DNA from: Cyanophora paradoxa
Taxonomy: Eukaryota > Glaucocystophyceae > Cyanophorales > Cyanophoraceae
DNA length: 64,000 bases
Reading direction: 5' to 3'
Assembly: GCA_004431415.1 (NCBI GenBank)
Contig: QPMI01000533.1
Span: 186,001-250,000 of the forward strand
A model generated the notes under the pieces. That model made no database searches. It was not told the DNA's origin and was given only the letters and a program-made list of their open reading frames with translations. Of this stretch, positions 32,797 to 44,762 are shown one piece after another (within the stretch, counting starts at the first letter, position 1; each line of letters starts with the position of its first letter). The translations under genes were made by a program, and so were the position numbers.

Positions 32797-35700
32797 TTAA
32801 GCGTCAATGTGAGGGGCGCTGGAGCCCGAGGGGCGGGCGGTCGGGGCCCCGAAGTCCTGCACCTCCGTCGTCTCGCGCATCGTGGCCAGCGCGCCGAGCT
32901 CGGGCCCGGCGACGCAGGAGAAGGAGCGCCCGGCGCGGGCGCGGGCCGCCGCCGCGTTGATCTCGCCGAACGAGCCCGGCTGCATCTGGAACGGCGCGTT
33001 GAGCGGCGCCATCGGCACCTCCGCCGGGCCCACGCGGAATGAGGCCGAGCGCGAGGCCGGCAGCGGCGCGTAGCCGTGCTTGGGGCTGCTGGTGGCGTAG
33101 GCCGCGGCGCGGGCGGCCGAGCGGATGGCGTCGATCTCCGAGGCGGTCATCGCGCCGACGTTGCGGCTCTTGACGATGTAGGCGACCGAAGCGACGGCGA
33201 CGACGGCGATCACAGCGACGCCCGCCGGCACCGCTGGGAAGGCAAATCAGCGTCAGTGTCTACCGTATTACGGCGGCCGGCGCCGCGGCTCACCGATGGC
33301 GACGGCCAGGATGAGGTTGTTGTTCGCGGCGCTGGCGGCGGCGGGCTGCACGTTGGCGGCGGCGTTGGCAGACGCGGGCGTGGACGAGCCGCCCATGATG
33401 AGGGTCCCCTCGGAGCCGGCGCCGGCGATCGAGCGCAGGCCGACGGCCATCTGGCCTCCGGGGTTGACGCCGTTGCAGTAGTCCTTGTTGTAACGCGCGT
33501 TCGCTGCGCGTTCGAATTCGCTCGGAATTAGCTAAAGCTATAGTACATATTTGATCTAGAAGTGGAGGCGAGGTCGCTTGGGCCGAATATTGTCTTGCGT
33601 TCGGGATCGAACGCACATGGCATGAACCAGGTCGCCGAGGCGCCCGTCTGGCAGCACCTGGCCGCCTCGCCAGGCACTTGGGCGCAGCACATCATGGTGT
33701 AGCCGTAGCAGTGCCTGGCACGGCATGGCAGCGATGTCAGCAATCAAGATGAAGCTTGTTTAATGAAGACAAGCATAACGTCCAGCATGAAATCGAAGTC
33801 GACGCACGAGGGGTTCAGGTTGTTGACGAGGGCGGAGTTGACGGTGATGCCGTACTTCGTGGTCGGACCGCGCTGGCGACGGACGGGGGCGCGTCAACCA
33901 CGACTCGCGCAGCGGGGCGCTAGCTGGCGCTGGCAGGGCAGCGCGAGCGCCGGGCCGGGCGGGCGCGCGCACGACGATGGTGTCGTAGGGGGTGGCGGTC
34001 GCGCCGTTCTGGCCCATGATGTAGCGGCGGATGAAAAAGGTCATGTTGCTCCACGCGGCGCCGCCCGAGTACCTGATATATAATTATAAGGCACGTAGAA
34101 ATCAGATCCGAATATATATAGATATACAACGTCAACGTGGCAATTGCGAGCTCTGTTTAGAACGTCAACGTTGACGCCGGCGCACGCGCGCACATGTCAG
34201 TGAAGCTCAGGATGGCGGTCTTGTAGCCGTACTGCTGCCACGCGAACTCGTCCATGACCGTGTCGACGTCGGTGTCGGCGCCGTCCGCCTTGAACGAGAT
34301 GCCGGAGAGGCTCGGCTGCACCAGCGCCCCGCTCAAGACCGACTTGCAGATGGGCGCCACCACTGCGAGGGCGGGCGAGCGAGGGCGCGATATCGATCGC
34401 GTGAGCGTGTGCGCGCGTGGCGCGAGCGAGCGGCTCGAAAGACGTCGTCGACGACGACGTCGACGACGGATCGCGCGCACCGGGCATCGTGGTCGCCACG
34501 GGGCCGTACTCGAGGCCGCTGCCCGAGGCGCACGTCTGCACGCCGCCCTCGAGGTGGCAGGCGTCGAGCCAGACGTTGTACTGGTAGCCTGCCGAGTGCA
34601 AGGCCAGGGGTCAAGTTAAACGAAAAGGAAGATCTAGCTATAGAGAGTTTGAGGGTATATATGAGTACGCTCTGTCTCACCGGGGCAGAGGCTTCCGAGG
34701 CTCAGCTCGTTCCCGGCGGTGATCTCCGTCCACGCTCCGGTGAGTTCGGGAAGGGGGCAGTCCGGTGGGTTGGTCGCCGCGACGAGCGCCACCTTCACAC
34801 GGTACTGCGCAGCGCGGGCCGGGCCGGGGCGGCGATCAGATGCGCTCATGCAAAGGACGAGATCGAGAGGTGCGGTCCATATGCATGCACGGCGGGGCGA
34901 GCTCGGGCGGCGCGCGCGCACCACAGTGATCGCCGAGCCGCCATCCCAGAAGGGCGTGAACTGGTCGATCTTGGCGGGGAAGCCGAACGGGCTCTCGGCG
35001 AAAGTGCCCGGGACGACGGAGAAGTCGCCGCTGTTGATCTGTGCTTCGGCCTCTTCCGGGTCGCGCCGAGGCGGTACCGCTGCGACCGAAAGGTCATGAA
35101 TGGCTTCGATTCGAATAAAAGAAAGCGCAGCGATATATATCGAGAATCTCATGTCCTGGGCCGTGCGCGGACGTACCAGGGACAGTGACGTCGTCGGTCG
35201 CATCGTTATCGGCGCACGAGTCGGGAGTCTTGTAGCACGCAGAGAGAACGTACTCGTACTTCCGGCCTTGCGATCGTGGAAACACAGGTCAGGTCAACAG
35301 AACAACGAAGGGTATATATCACATGTAATTTAGACGCCGCCGCACCGGGGCAAAGGTTCATTCTCACTTCCGTCGTGCTGCTCGCGTATTGCTTCCGCGG
35401 GCTCAGGTTGAGCGCGGGATCGGGCACGATGCTCGACGGGCAGGGCTGGGCGCTAGCGTCGGCCGGCGTCACGGAGCGCAGCTCCAGAGTGTAGTACTGC
35501 GCGTTGGCCAGCGACGGCACGTGTAATTAGCGCGACGGCACGTGTAATTAGAAGCGGCGGCGGCGCACGGCGTTCGAGTCGTCCTTGAAGGCTGTCTTGC
35601 CCGCAGCGACGGAAGGGGGGGCGAACTTGGCGACGGCCTCGACGCCGAGGAGGGTGTCCGGGTCCGTCGCCGTGTCGAAGCTGAGGGCGACGGGGCTCGG

Positions 35701-36772
35701 CGACGGCTGGGCGAGGTCGACGACGAGGCCGGGCGCGCCCAGGCCCGTGGAGCCATCGACAGTGACGTCTTGAGGGCACGTGCAGTCGCTCACGCCGCAC
35801 GGGACGACCGGGTTGGCGAACTCGAAGAGGCTGAAGTCGCTCGGGGCGGGCGCCTCGGCCTCAGTCTTGAAGGAGGCCTGCACGGGAAGGCCGCACGAAC
35901 ATCAATATTTGATGATGAGAATTCTTTGACTTTTTCAAGGTTTTGCTTTCTCGCGCACCCGGAAGAAGACCTTGAGCTTAGCATCGCGGAACAGCTCAGA
36001 GGTAACGGTGATGTCGTACTCCTGCAGGGCCAGGTGTCAATTTGGCAAGGATCCGGCGCCCGGCGCTTCGCTCGTTCGAGATGCGCAGCGGAGACGCACC
36101 GTGGTGTCGTCATCCCCGACAGCGGTGACCTTGAGCTCGTACGTGGCGCCGGTGCCCGCCAGGGCGGTGCCGGCCGCGACGTTGGTGCCAGCGATCGCGG
36201 GGAGGGTCCCGGTGCGGAGGACGATGGGGTCGCTCTTCTTGCACTCCCGCCGGAACTTGAACTCCAGCGTCTTCAGGGCGGCCGGCGTGTTGGGCTATCG
36301 GCAAATAAAGCGTATACGTACAGTCAGAAGACGCGGGGAGGCCGACCAAAAGCCAAGAACGCGGTCGGACCGTGCCGGCGGGGGCCTGGTTCTTGTCGAA
36401 GGGCTCGTACTTCGGGTTCGTCTTGGACCCGTACAACCGGAAGCGGCACCGGACCATGTTCGGCAGCACCTTGCCATCCCCGTCCTTCACGCGCTGGCAT
36501 GTCTTGTCCCCGTCCTGCGGGTGAACATTCTGGGGGGCCATGTTCGCTGCGCACGCCAAGAACGCAGTCAGTCAAGGTCAAGCATAAGATCCGCTTGAAC
36601 TGAACATCTGCATGTGCGCACGGCAGCCAGTTGGAAGGCCGGCGTTGTCCTTGTCGCACAGTGCGCTCGCTGCCTCCTCGCTGCATCCGTTGCCCGTGCA
36701 GCCCGCGGCGGCGACGGAGAGGAGCGCGGCCAGCGCGGCCGCCCAGAGAAGGGCACGAGTCCAGCGCTGCAT
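32797..36772 (-). CDS. Type I membrane glycoprotein with Cys-containing ectodomain
   Basis: The start at 36772 gives a signal peptide, MQRWTRALLWAAALAALLSV, cleaved near AAAGC. The ectodomain is spread over about a dozen exons with recurring beta-rich, Cys-bearing pieces: CDKDNAGLPTGC, VRCRFRLYGSK, LEFKFRRECKKSDPIVLR, EYDITVTSELFRDAKLKVFF, CGVSDCTCPQDVTV, KYEYVLSACYKTPDSC and QYRVKVALVAATNPPDC. A membrane span runs across the last intron (33293-33234): LILAVAI, then AVPAGVAVIAVVAVASVAYI. A tail of about 115 residues follows, ending at 32797. It lies head-to-tail with the kelch gene, so both may be surface proteins. I do not recognise the family. Confidence 0.55.
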
Positions 36773-37808
36773 CGCGTCGAGTGATCCGGTGATCGGCTGG
36801 CTGATCATGAGAAGGCCGAAGAAGGCTGAGAAGTCGGCGCCTGCAGCTGGGATCGGCCGGGCGGATGAGCCCAGCGAAAAGTGCGGAGCGGCCACCTCTA
36901 GATCTCGCAGCGATCGATCGATACCCTATTTGGCCTAGGCCTAGCCCGGCGAATGTACGTACCGAACGTACGCGCGTATACGTATACGTATGCGAGCAAA
37001 ACGATGATCCGATCAGTGATCGGCCCGGCTGCGATCGGCGATCGCTCGCAGGAGGCTAGCTCTGGGCGGGCGCTGCTGCCAGGCTGCTGCTCAGTGCTGC
37101 CCGCCGCCGAATCGACTCGGCGAAGGCTAAACTTGAAAGCTTGCGGATCGGCCGCCGCCGTGCACGTGCCCCGGTGCCCGGCGTGGCACTGTGGCAGCCG
37201 CCGGGCGGTCAGCATGCATATGCAATGCCGCAGCGCAGCACAGCGCATGCGCAATGCGCATGCACTGCACCGTCGACGTCGCCGAGTCGGCGCGCGCCGC
37301 CGCCGGCGCCGCGCCGATTCCGCTCGCGATCGGATCTGAAGATCGGCGTCGGATCTTTCGAGCCGACCGATAAATCAATCGAGCCGTGACGGACGGTCAC
37401 GAAGGCCCAGTCAAATTGCAGATTTGCCCTATGCGAACAATGCATGAATCACGAGTGGCCGGTTCGGATTCGCGCCCGACCTCCCGGTTCGAATCCCGCC
37501 GTTCCCCTTGCTAAGTTCGCCCCACTGGGCAGCAGTCTGGGGCCTCTGGGCCATATCATGAGTGGCATTAATATTGAGTGCGCCGTGCACGTGCCGCCGC
37601 CGCAGTGCACGTGCGCACTGACGGATCATGAATCATGATGTACAGACGTCGACACTGTCAGACAGTACAGGACTCGGGACCTACAGGTGCAGCGCTAGCT
37701 AGCGCTTTTGATTATACTACTATTATAATTGCCAATTTGTTTTTACATATACTATGATATGCATGTACATATGCATGCCACTTCAAGTTCGAATTCCGAA
37801 AGTTCGTC
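36773..37808. other. Spacer, no gene seen
   Basis: Holds palindromes (CGTATACGTATACG at 36,976-36,990; GCATGCATATGC near 37,211) and a GGTTCGAATCC word at 37,486-37,496. That word recalls a tRNA T-loop, but no tRNA fold can be drawn around it. Confidence 0.45.
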
Positions 37809-40800
37809 CTAGGTGCGGCGGGCCGTGTAGAGGAAGCGGAGGGCGAGGAAGGCGAGGAGGCGCGTCGCCGCCCCGAACGCGGCGAGCACCGCCAGGTCCT
37901 GCGCGCGCGATCGCAGGGAGCTCGAGGTCAGGTCGTAAGCTTCGAATACCAACGTGGCACGGCAGGGGAAGCTTAAACGCGACGAGGAGGAGCTTAAAAA
38001 TTGGTGCGTCGACGTCAGTACTAGTGTTCAAATATCGCCATCGATAGTCCTATAGCTATAGCTATATATATTTAGCCCCTCCCTCCAATTTAAAGCTTTA
38101 ATTAGAATTATAATAGCGCGGGCGCGCCTTGCCGTACTGGTCGAAGCGGTAGGAGGGCCCGCGGTCCGCGTCCGCGGCGCTCGCCTCGATGTACGCCTCC
38201 ACTGCCGCCAGCGAGTCGGCGTCGAGAAACTCGCGCCGGACCTGCGCGAAATTAAGCGAATTTCAGGTCAGATTCTAAGATCTTATATAATTATAACGCG
38301 CCGCGGCGCGCGCGCGCGCGCCTCTGCATTGAAGAGGGCCTCTCCGACCCAGCGGCCCCAGCAGGCGTTGCCAGCCCCTTCGGGATCCACCCCCAGGCCG
38401 GCGATGAGGGCCGCGGTGGCCGCGAGGAGCGTTGCCCCCTCCCGGTTCACGAGGAGCGACGAGGCGGCGTACCCCACCCCGAACGTCGCGAACTGCGGAT
38501 CAGATCAGATCAGATCGGATCGGATCGGATAAAATCAGAAGGAAGGGCGCCTCGAGCAGGACGACGGCGCCGAGGTAGTCGGCGAAGCGGCCCATGGGGG
38601 CGGCGGTCATAACGAAGACAGCGGTGATCACCAGCGAGCCTGGACCGGAGGCGGCCCGGCCGCGCGCAGGCTCATAATTAGTCGCTCTTATAATTATTCA
38701 AGCGGGCTACGCCTTATAATTGAGAAGAGCTCTAGACTCTCTGAGATAAGAGCCTGAGCTAGCGCTGAAGCCTGCAATTCTAAAGTTTAAATCGCGACTC
38801 ACTCATGGCGATTGTCAGGAGGTCAGCGGCGCAGCGGGCGAGGAAGTAGGCGCCGGAGGAGAGGCCCGAGGCCCCCTCACGCCAGAAGACCGCCCGCTCC
38901 TTGCCTGGGTACCGGTTTAATTTGGGTCAGACTCGTCGGGTTAGATAGATCGAATTAAAAGACGAGGGAAGAGGGGGGTACCGAACGTGCGCTCGGCAGT
39001 GGTGACGGAAACGAGGCCGACGGCCATCGTGAAGAAGCGCGCGAGCTGGGGGGAGGGGCATCAGGGGGGTACAGTGCTGAGGGTGGCGGGTGAAGAGGAG
39101 AGGGGCGTTGCCTGGTCGGAACTGTCGTACTCGGGTATAGTGCAGAAGGGCTGAAGGGGGATCCCGGAAGGGGAGGGGGGGAGGGGGGCGGGGGGTAAGG
39201 GGGCCGCGGAGCACTGGCCGGGGTACCGGCGCGAGCGCGCGCGCCATGAATACGTTCAGGCAGAAGCGTATGTATCGGCTCGGGATTGGGGGTACGTAGA
39301 TCGACTGCGGCTCCAAAGCAATGCCTGCGCGAGCGAGTGGGCGGGGGCGGAAGCGGGGGTACGTGAGCGATCGATATCGCGGGCCGCTGGGGCCGGGGGC
39401 ACCGAGGATGAGTCCAGCAACGGCGGAGGTGGCGAAATCGGTGAGCAAAGTGACGGGGGAGTGCTGAGAGAGGTCAAATTACGATCAGACTTTCTGCTAA
39501 TGAGAATATAATCTCCGGAATTTATAAGATATTGATGTTCGAATTCGAACTCGAGTATCCAGACGTACCTTCATCTGCTCGAGGGCGCGTAGGAAGAAGA
39601 CCGGCAGCTGCCTGAAGAAGCCGGGGGGCGCGCCCTCCGATTCTGGCCATGAATTAGCGACTTCGCCGAAAATTAAACCTAGAGGGAGCTCGAGTGGTCG
39701 CGATCGCGACCGGACCTGGGTCGGGCCGCTCGGCGACGGCCGCGGGTGGCGGCGAATTCGGTGTGGACTTGGAGGCGAGGCGGCGGGCCTCCCAAAGGGC
39801 GGGCAGGTCCACTGCCGCCGGCGCCGCGGCCGCGGCCGTTGGCGCCGCCGCGGCCGGCGCCAGGGGCGACGTGCCCGGTGGCGCCCCCGGGGCCGACAGC
39901 TGCAGGCCCGGGACCGGGCCGGCTATCGATATCCCGAGGTCCGAATTTGAAGCGGGAGCCGAATTCGAATTCGAAGGCGCGGGAAGCTTAAGGGACCCCG
40001 AGAGAAGGTCGACCACGTGGTCCGCTGCGGTCCCGTGCATCAGAAAATAAAAGGTTGGGCTCACATGGTGAGATTAGGCCGCCGTAGATGGTCGGCCGCG
40101 GCAGCCGCACCGGGGTTGACGAGCTTGGGGCAGGGGAGGCCGATGCTCTCGAAGTATGAGACCGCGTCGCGGGGCGGGCCGATGTACGCCAGGCGCCCGC
40201 CTGCGATTTTCAAGCGAAACACAGAGTCAGAAACAGAAGGCGTCCAGTCAGTTGAATTATAAAACTCGCCGTGGCAGGAGGCGGAGGGCCCCAGGAGGGC
40301 GACGCTGTCGAACGCCTCGAAGATCTCGAACCTTCGAATTCCCAGACCCAGATCAGACTCGGATTCAATGAATTATAATTATAATTATGATGATTAGGCG
40401 ACGGAATTCGAATATATAACATAAACGGCCCGTAGGCTATAGCTATCGATTGGGAATAAACACGAACCGCGGCTGGTGGATGACGGTGAGTATGGTGAGG
40501 CCCGAGGCGGCGAGGTCCCTGAACAGCGCGAAGAGGTCCTGCGCCGTCGTGGCGTCCAGCCCGCTTGTCCCCTGCGAGCGCGAAAACGTGAATTCGCCGA
40601 TTCGAACGTTATACTCAACGGAGCAGAGATTCTAGAGCGTAGGGCGTAGGCGGAGCAGCAGGGGGCCCTCGCGATCGCGCGCCTCGTCCACAAAGAGGGC
40701 GTCGCAGCGGGCGACCAGCTCGAGCCCGACCGAGACGCGCTTCCGCTGCCCACCGCTGATGCCCAGGTTCCCCTCCCTGCCGCCCCGCCCCCACCCTTTT

Positions 40801-42442
40801 AATAAATTATATAGCCTTTCTTGCAAGGAAATATTACGCGTGCCGCTCGTCCCCGATGATGCAATGGCGCTGCTCTGAGAGGCCGAGCCGCGAAATGCAC
40901 CACTCGACCTGAGAATTAATGTTAATGGACGGCACCGGAAGCTTAAGATGCCGGTCGCGGATGCAAGGGGTTCCATGGCCAGCTTGCCTGAGCCCGCCGC
41001 TGGTCGTCGCTCCATTCGTGAGGCAGGCGGAGCTTGGCAGCGTACATCAAATTCTGCGAGCCCCCGTCCGTCTGTAAGGAAAAGGGCTTTGACGTTGATC
41101 ATGAGAGGTTCGGGGGTACGCGTGCCTCCATTACGGTGAGGTCGCGGATCATGACGTCATCCTGGGGTACGTATCCGACGCGGCGGGGGTGCTTGGCCAG
41201 GGAGCGCTCGCGCCCGTTGACGAGCAGGCGGCCCGCGGTCGGCTCCAACCGACCCGCGAGGAGGCGGAGGAGAACCGTCTTGCCCGCCCCGCTCGGGCCC
41301 AGCAGGCCATGTACCCCGCCAGCCCCGAATCGGCCTGCGCTCGCCTCATCATGAGCATTTGAAGCTGAAATTAAATTTGAAGTTGCTTGTGCGAAAAATG
41401 TGCACCGTGCAGGCCGGAAAGAATCGGGCGGCCACGCGCCGAGTACCCAAGGTCCTCGAATGCGATGTCGTACCCCCCGCGGCGGCCGGCCGACGGCGAT
41501 TCGTTGTACCCTCCCTCGTCCTGAATCTTGCCAAAGGTGCCGTGGTACCGGAATCGGGCCTCGTAGATACGGAACAGGCGCTGCGCACGTGCACGTGGGG
41601 GCGTCGGATAGAAATGCTTAAACTTCCGCGGGGATCCGGATCCGGATCCGGATCCCGGACCGGAGCGGCGGGAACTTAAAGCTTATGTCATATTGAAGAT
41701 TAGCCAATATAAATGAAATGAAAGGGCCAGCCGCACGTAGAGGACGAAGAGGGCGAGGGCGCCCAGGGCGATCAAGATGACGCCGCCGAAGAAGAAGTAC
41801 CTTCGGGGAGGGCGGGCTAAGTTAATACATATATATATATATAATTTACAAGTAGGGCGCTCGGGAGCGGATGGGCGGGCCTGTGAGACTGAGCCGGGCA
41901 TATGTAGGTCGCTTCGCAGGGGATGGGGCGCGCGTAGCCGCTTCGGCAGTAGTGGCCCGCAGGGCACGGCAGCTCCTGCGTGCCTCCGGGCGGACAGTAG
42001 AAGCCGGGCCTGAAAGCGAAATATTAATGTTGAAGGGGGTGGGGCGTCAGACCTAGCTATAGCTACGTATACGTATATACACAGAGACACTGGGGGGGTA
42101 TACGTAGCAAAAGAGGGCGGGGGCTGGCACGCGCACTGGCAGCGACGCGGGGCGTTGTCCGGGAGGCAGAGGAAGCCCTCGGAGCAAGGAATGCGGTCGA
42201 TTTGCTCGAAACCGCGGCGGTATGTCGTGCAGTCGTACCTGCGCGAGCGTGCGCGCGGGCGGGAGCTCGAGTCAGCGTCAACGTTTTCGAGCTCGGGCGT
42301 TCATGATCAGCATGGACTTCGGAAATTGCAAGTGGCCGCGCGCGGGCATGCACAGCCGGCTCTGATACTCTTTAAAAATTAAGCATAAAAACGCGAACCC
42401 TGGCGGACAGACGTCGGCGGCAGATGTCGAGTTATCGGCCAT
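37809..42442 (-). CDS. ABCG-family half transporter with N-terminal Cys-rich domain
   Basis: Start MADNSTSAADVCPPG at 42442; stop at 37809. Cys-rich exons (CSEGFLCLPDNAPRRCQC; PGFYCPPGGTQELPCPAGHY) precede a membrane span, VILIALGALALFVLYV, as in plant ABCG24/28-type proteins. The nucleotide-binding domain follows: Walker A GPSGAGKT (about 41,300), Q-loop VGYVPQDDVMIRDLTV, signature ISGGQRKRVSVGLEL, Walker B DALFVDE, D-loop TSGLDA and H-loop VIHQPR. Walker B and D-loop are split by a GC-AG intron (40682-40572). After GRLAYIGPPRDAVSYFESIG comes the ABC2 membrane domain, including ERAVFWREGASGLSSGAYFL, ending LAFLALRFLYTARRT. It would export lipids or hydrophobic compounds as a dimer. All catalytic motifs are present, so the gene looks functional. 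Confidence 0.85.
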
Positions 42443-43790
42443 GGCGAAGGCAGCGGCCGCTGGACGCGTACGTACGCGTGTCCGTAGACGCTGGTTGCGC
42501 TAAGCGCGCGCTGAGGAGATCCGATGATCTAGAGCGCTAGCCGCGCCCGGTTCGACGGTCAACGTTGACGTTCAACGGTTGGCGTTCTTCAAGGCTTGCC
42601 TTCTCCGATGGTTTGCCTAATTAAAGGGTCACGCGGCCGGGTGTGCGCTTGCGTGAGCTCGAGCTGGATCGTGCAACGCGTTCGGCGAAGCGAGCCTAAG
42701 GTTGTGCGTATACGTACGTATACCGTAGTACGTGCGGTATTGTCACACAGCTGCAGTGTGCGTGGCGAATTTCGAATCTAAACTTAAAAGATGAAACTGC
42801 GTTTGCAATCGCCCTGGTGCCGACGATGTCTCAGACTCTCAGTGTCTGAGTGCGATCATGGTATCGATATCAATGATGAGGTCGAAATGGAATTATTTGT
42901 CAATTAGCAATGTTTGAGTCGAAGCTTCGAATTCATGATCACGATCAAGGCTTGATCGCGCGCACTAGACTGCCACTATTACTAGTGGCAGACTGAGGCT
43001 CATGATCAGCGGCTGGCAATTCTGGCCATGGCGCCGCCGTGCCGGCACGTGCACGCCCTAGCTACATATACCCCGGTATACCTGTATGCCGCAGCCTATG
43101 CGGCGCTAGAGCTATAGGTAGCTCTACGCCGTAGCTCTACGACTCCACGGTCCTGTGCGGCGGCTGTGCCAAGGCCCTGTGACGGCAGTGTCACGGCACT
43201 GATCATGACGGGCCCGGGGCATGCGCACTGACGGCAGCTGCAGCCTGCAGGGCAGTGCGGGGCACTGCAGTCTGCAGGCTGCGTCGGCAGTGACTCGGCA
43301 CTGACTCGGCAGTACTAGTGAGTCGTAGTAGTGACTCGGCACTGGCACGGTGCCTTCGGGCCTCGGCATTGAGTCGGCAAGTCATTGGCAGCATTGCCAG
43401 TGGTGCAATTGGCAAGGCCGCGATGTCGTTAGACGTGGCGTTATTTTTTTCGCATGTCGCCATCTCAGGCATTATCAGCATGCAATGATTTGCTGAAAAC
43501 AGCGAGGTTGATCGTAACTGAGGAAAAAAGAAGGTTTCACGTTGATTTACTTTTGCCTTGACCATGTCGACATCGTTGGAAAACAGGAGAAAAACTAACG
43601 CAACCTCTAACGACATCTATCGGTATCATGATCATGATCTATGATCTATCGTTCTCGACGAGCGGCCCCGCCGGCCCGGGGGCTGGAGCCGCGGCGGAGC
43701 GGGTCGCCGCGTCGAGTCGGCGGACTCCGAGAGCCGCCGAGGCTCGAACCGGCCCCCTGTAGCCTGCAGGCTGCAGCCTGCAGCCCGGCC
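42443..43790. other. Host spacer next to the provirus
   Basis: No gene. Palindromic words (GTACGTACGC, CTGCAGGCTGCAG), TGACTCGGCA repeats at 43,290-43,380, and the inverted-repeat element at 43422-43617. GC-rich host-like sequence continues to about 43,790. Confidence 0.5.
43422..43617. mobile_element. Possible short inverted-repeat element
   Basis: GATGTCGTTAGACGTGGCGT at 43422 is mirrored, with a few changes, by the complement of 43588-43617 (GATGTCGTTAGAGGTTGCGT when reversed), giving imperfect termini of about 28 bp around 140 bp of AT-richer DNA. No convincing target duplication is visible, so a MITE is a guess. Confidence 0.4.
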
Positions 43791-44063
43791 AGTGTTGTAT
43801 ACGCATGGACCTCACGACCGGGCAATTCCGCTTCGCTCCATTGCCCCCGATTCCATGCGTTTCCAGTGTATACCTCCACCCCATCTTCAGTTAATTCACC
43901 TTGTACGTCTACGAGCCCCTAATTCCCAGGTCTACCAGACTCGGGCCGGAGTCTTAACAAAGAAATATCTAACGACTATTCAGGACAGAGCTGACAACTA
44001 GAATAGGCGAAGAGGAGCGCTGCCCCCCATGCGCGCGGTCTGTAGAGCAACGTAGCAGAATAG

Positions 44064-44243
44064 GCTAGACGATATTAATGTGTGCATTGAGCTAACTGAG
44101 GAAACGCGTTCAGCATTAACTATAGGCGTGAGGGCGAGTACAGAGAAGCTAAACGAGGAAAGAGCGTCAAGGTAAAGCTAGACGAAATAAATGTGTGCAT
44201 CGAGCTAGCTGAGGAAACGCGTTCAGCAAAATCTATAGGCGTG
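44064..44243 (+). repeat. 67-bp direct repeat near the viral left end, period 113 bp
   Basis: GCTAGACGATATTAATGTGT at 44064 and GCTAGACGAAATAAATGTGT at 44177 start two copies. Both continue through GAGGAAACGCGTTCAGCA to CTATAGGCGTG. Such repeats are typical of the non-coding ends of these elements. Confidence 0.75.
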
Positions 44244-44321
44244 ACTTCGGTAAGAAACGGGCCCCTTTTAGCGGTCTGGTGCGGCCTCTGGAGATGTGTC
44301 GATGACTTTACCTTTCTTTTG

Positions 44322-44644
44322 TTTTAATTGTTTTAATTGTTTTAATTCGGAGGGTCAAGTTCCTAAGAAAACTTTGCGGACGCCGTGACGTGACGCTGTG
44401 ACGTGGCGAGAAAACGGCGAGATACGTGACACACAAAAGAATGGTGCTGATAGTGCGCTGATAGTGCGCTGATAGTGCGCTGATAGTGCGCTGATAGTGC
44501 GCTGATAGCTAGCCCGAGAGCGGCCGCCAGGCTTGCACCATTAAGCCGGATACTGAAGACAAGCCAAGCCGGATCCATGCCGGATCCACGCCGGATCCCG
44601 GAGACCGAGCCGGAGACGAAGCCGGAGACGAAGCCGGAGACAAG
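44322..44644 (+). repeat. Cluster of four short tandem repeats upstream of polymerase
   Basis: Three units of TTTTAATTG at 44322-44348, five exact units of TGCGCTGATAG at 44454-44508, three of GCCGGATCCAN at 44568-44600 and three of GCCGGAGACGAA-like at 44609-44644. They may act as iterons or protein-binding sites near the replication end, or may be neutral slippage. Frames across them are artefacts. Confidence 0.7.
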
Positions 44645-44762
44645 TCTTGCAGTTAGTTGCATGGCTTAAAGGTTTCTCGCACTCATACTAGCAATCAGAG
44701 ATTGTGCGCGATTAAATCGCAAAAAGTTTTCGGCCAGCCAATATTGTAGAGACCTATTCATA

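Noticed and set aside
37486-37510. Second T-loop-like word in a spacer
   Set aside because: No 5' acceptor strand or D-arm lies at the right distance.
43646-43879. Minus-strand frame near the virus-host boundary
   Set aside because: No domain; it crosses the proposed composition boundary and has no exon context.
44363-44662. Minus-strand frame of 99 codons at the viral left end
   Set aside because: It is produced by the tandem arrays and overlaps no motif.
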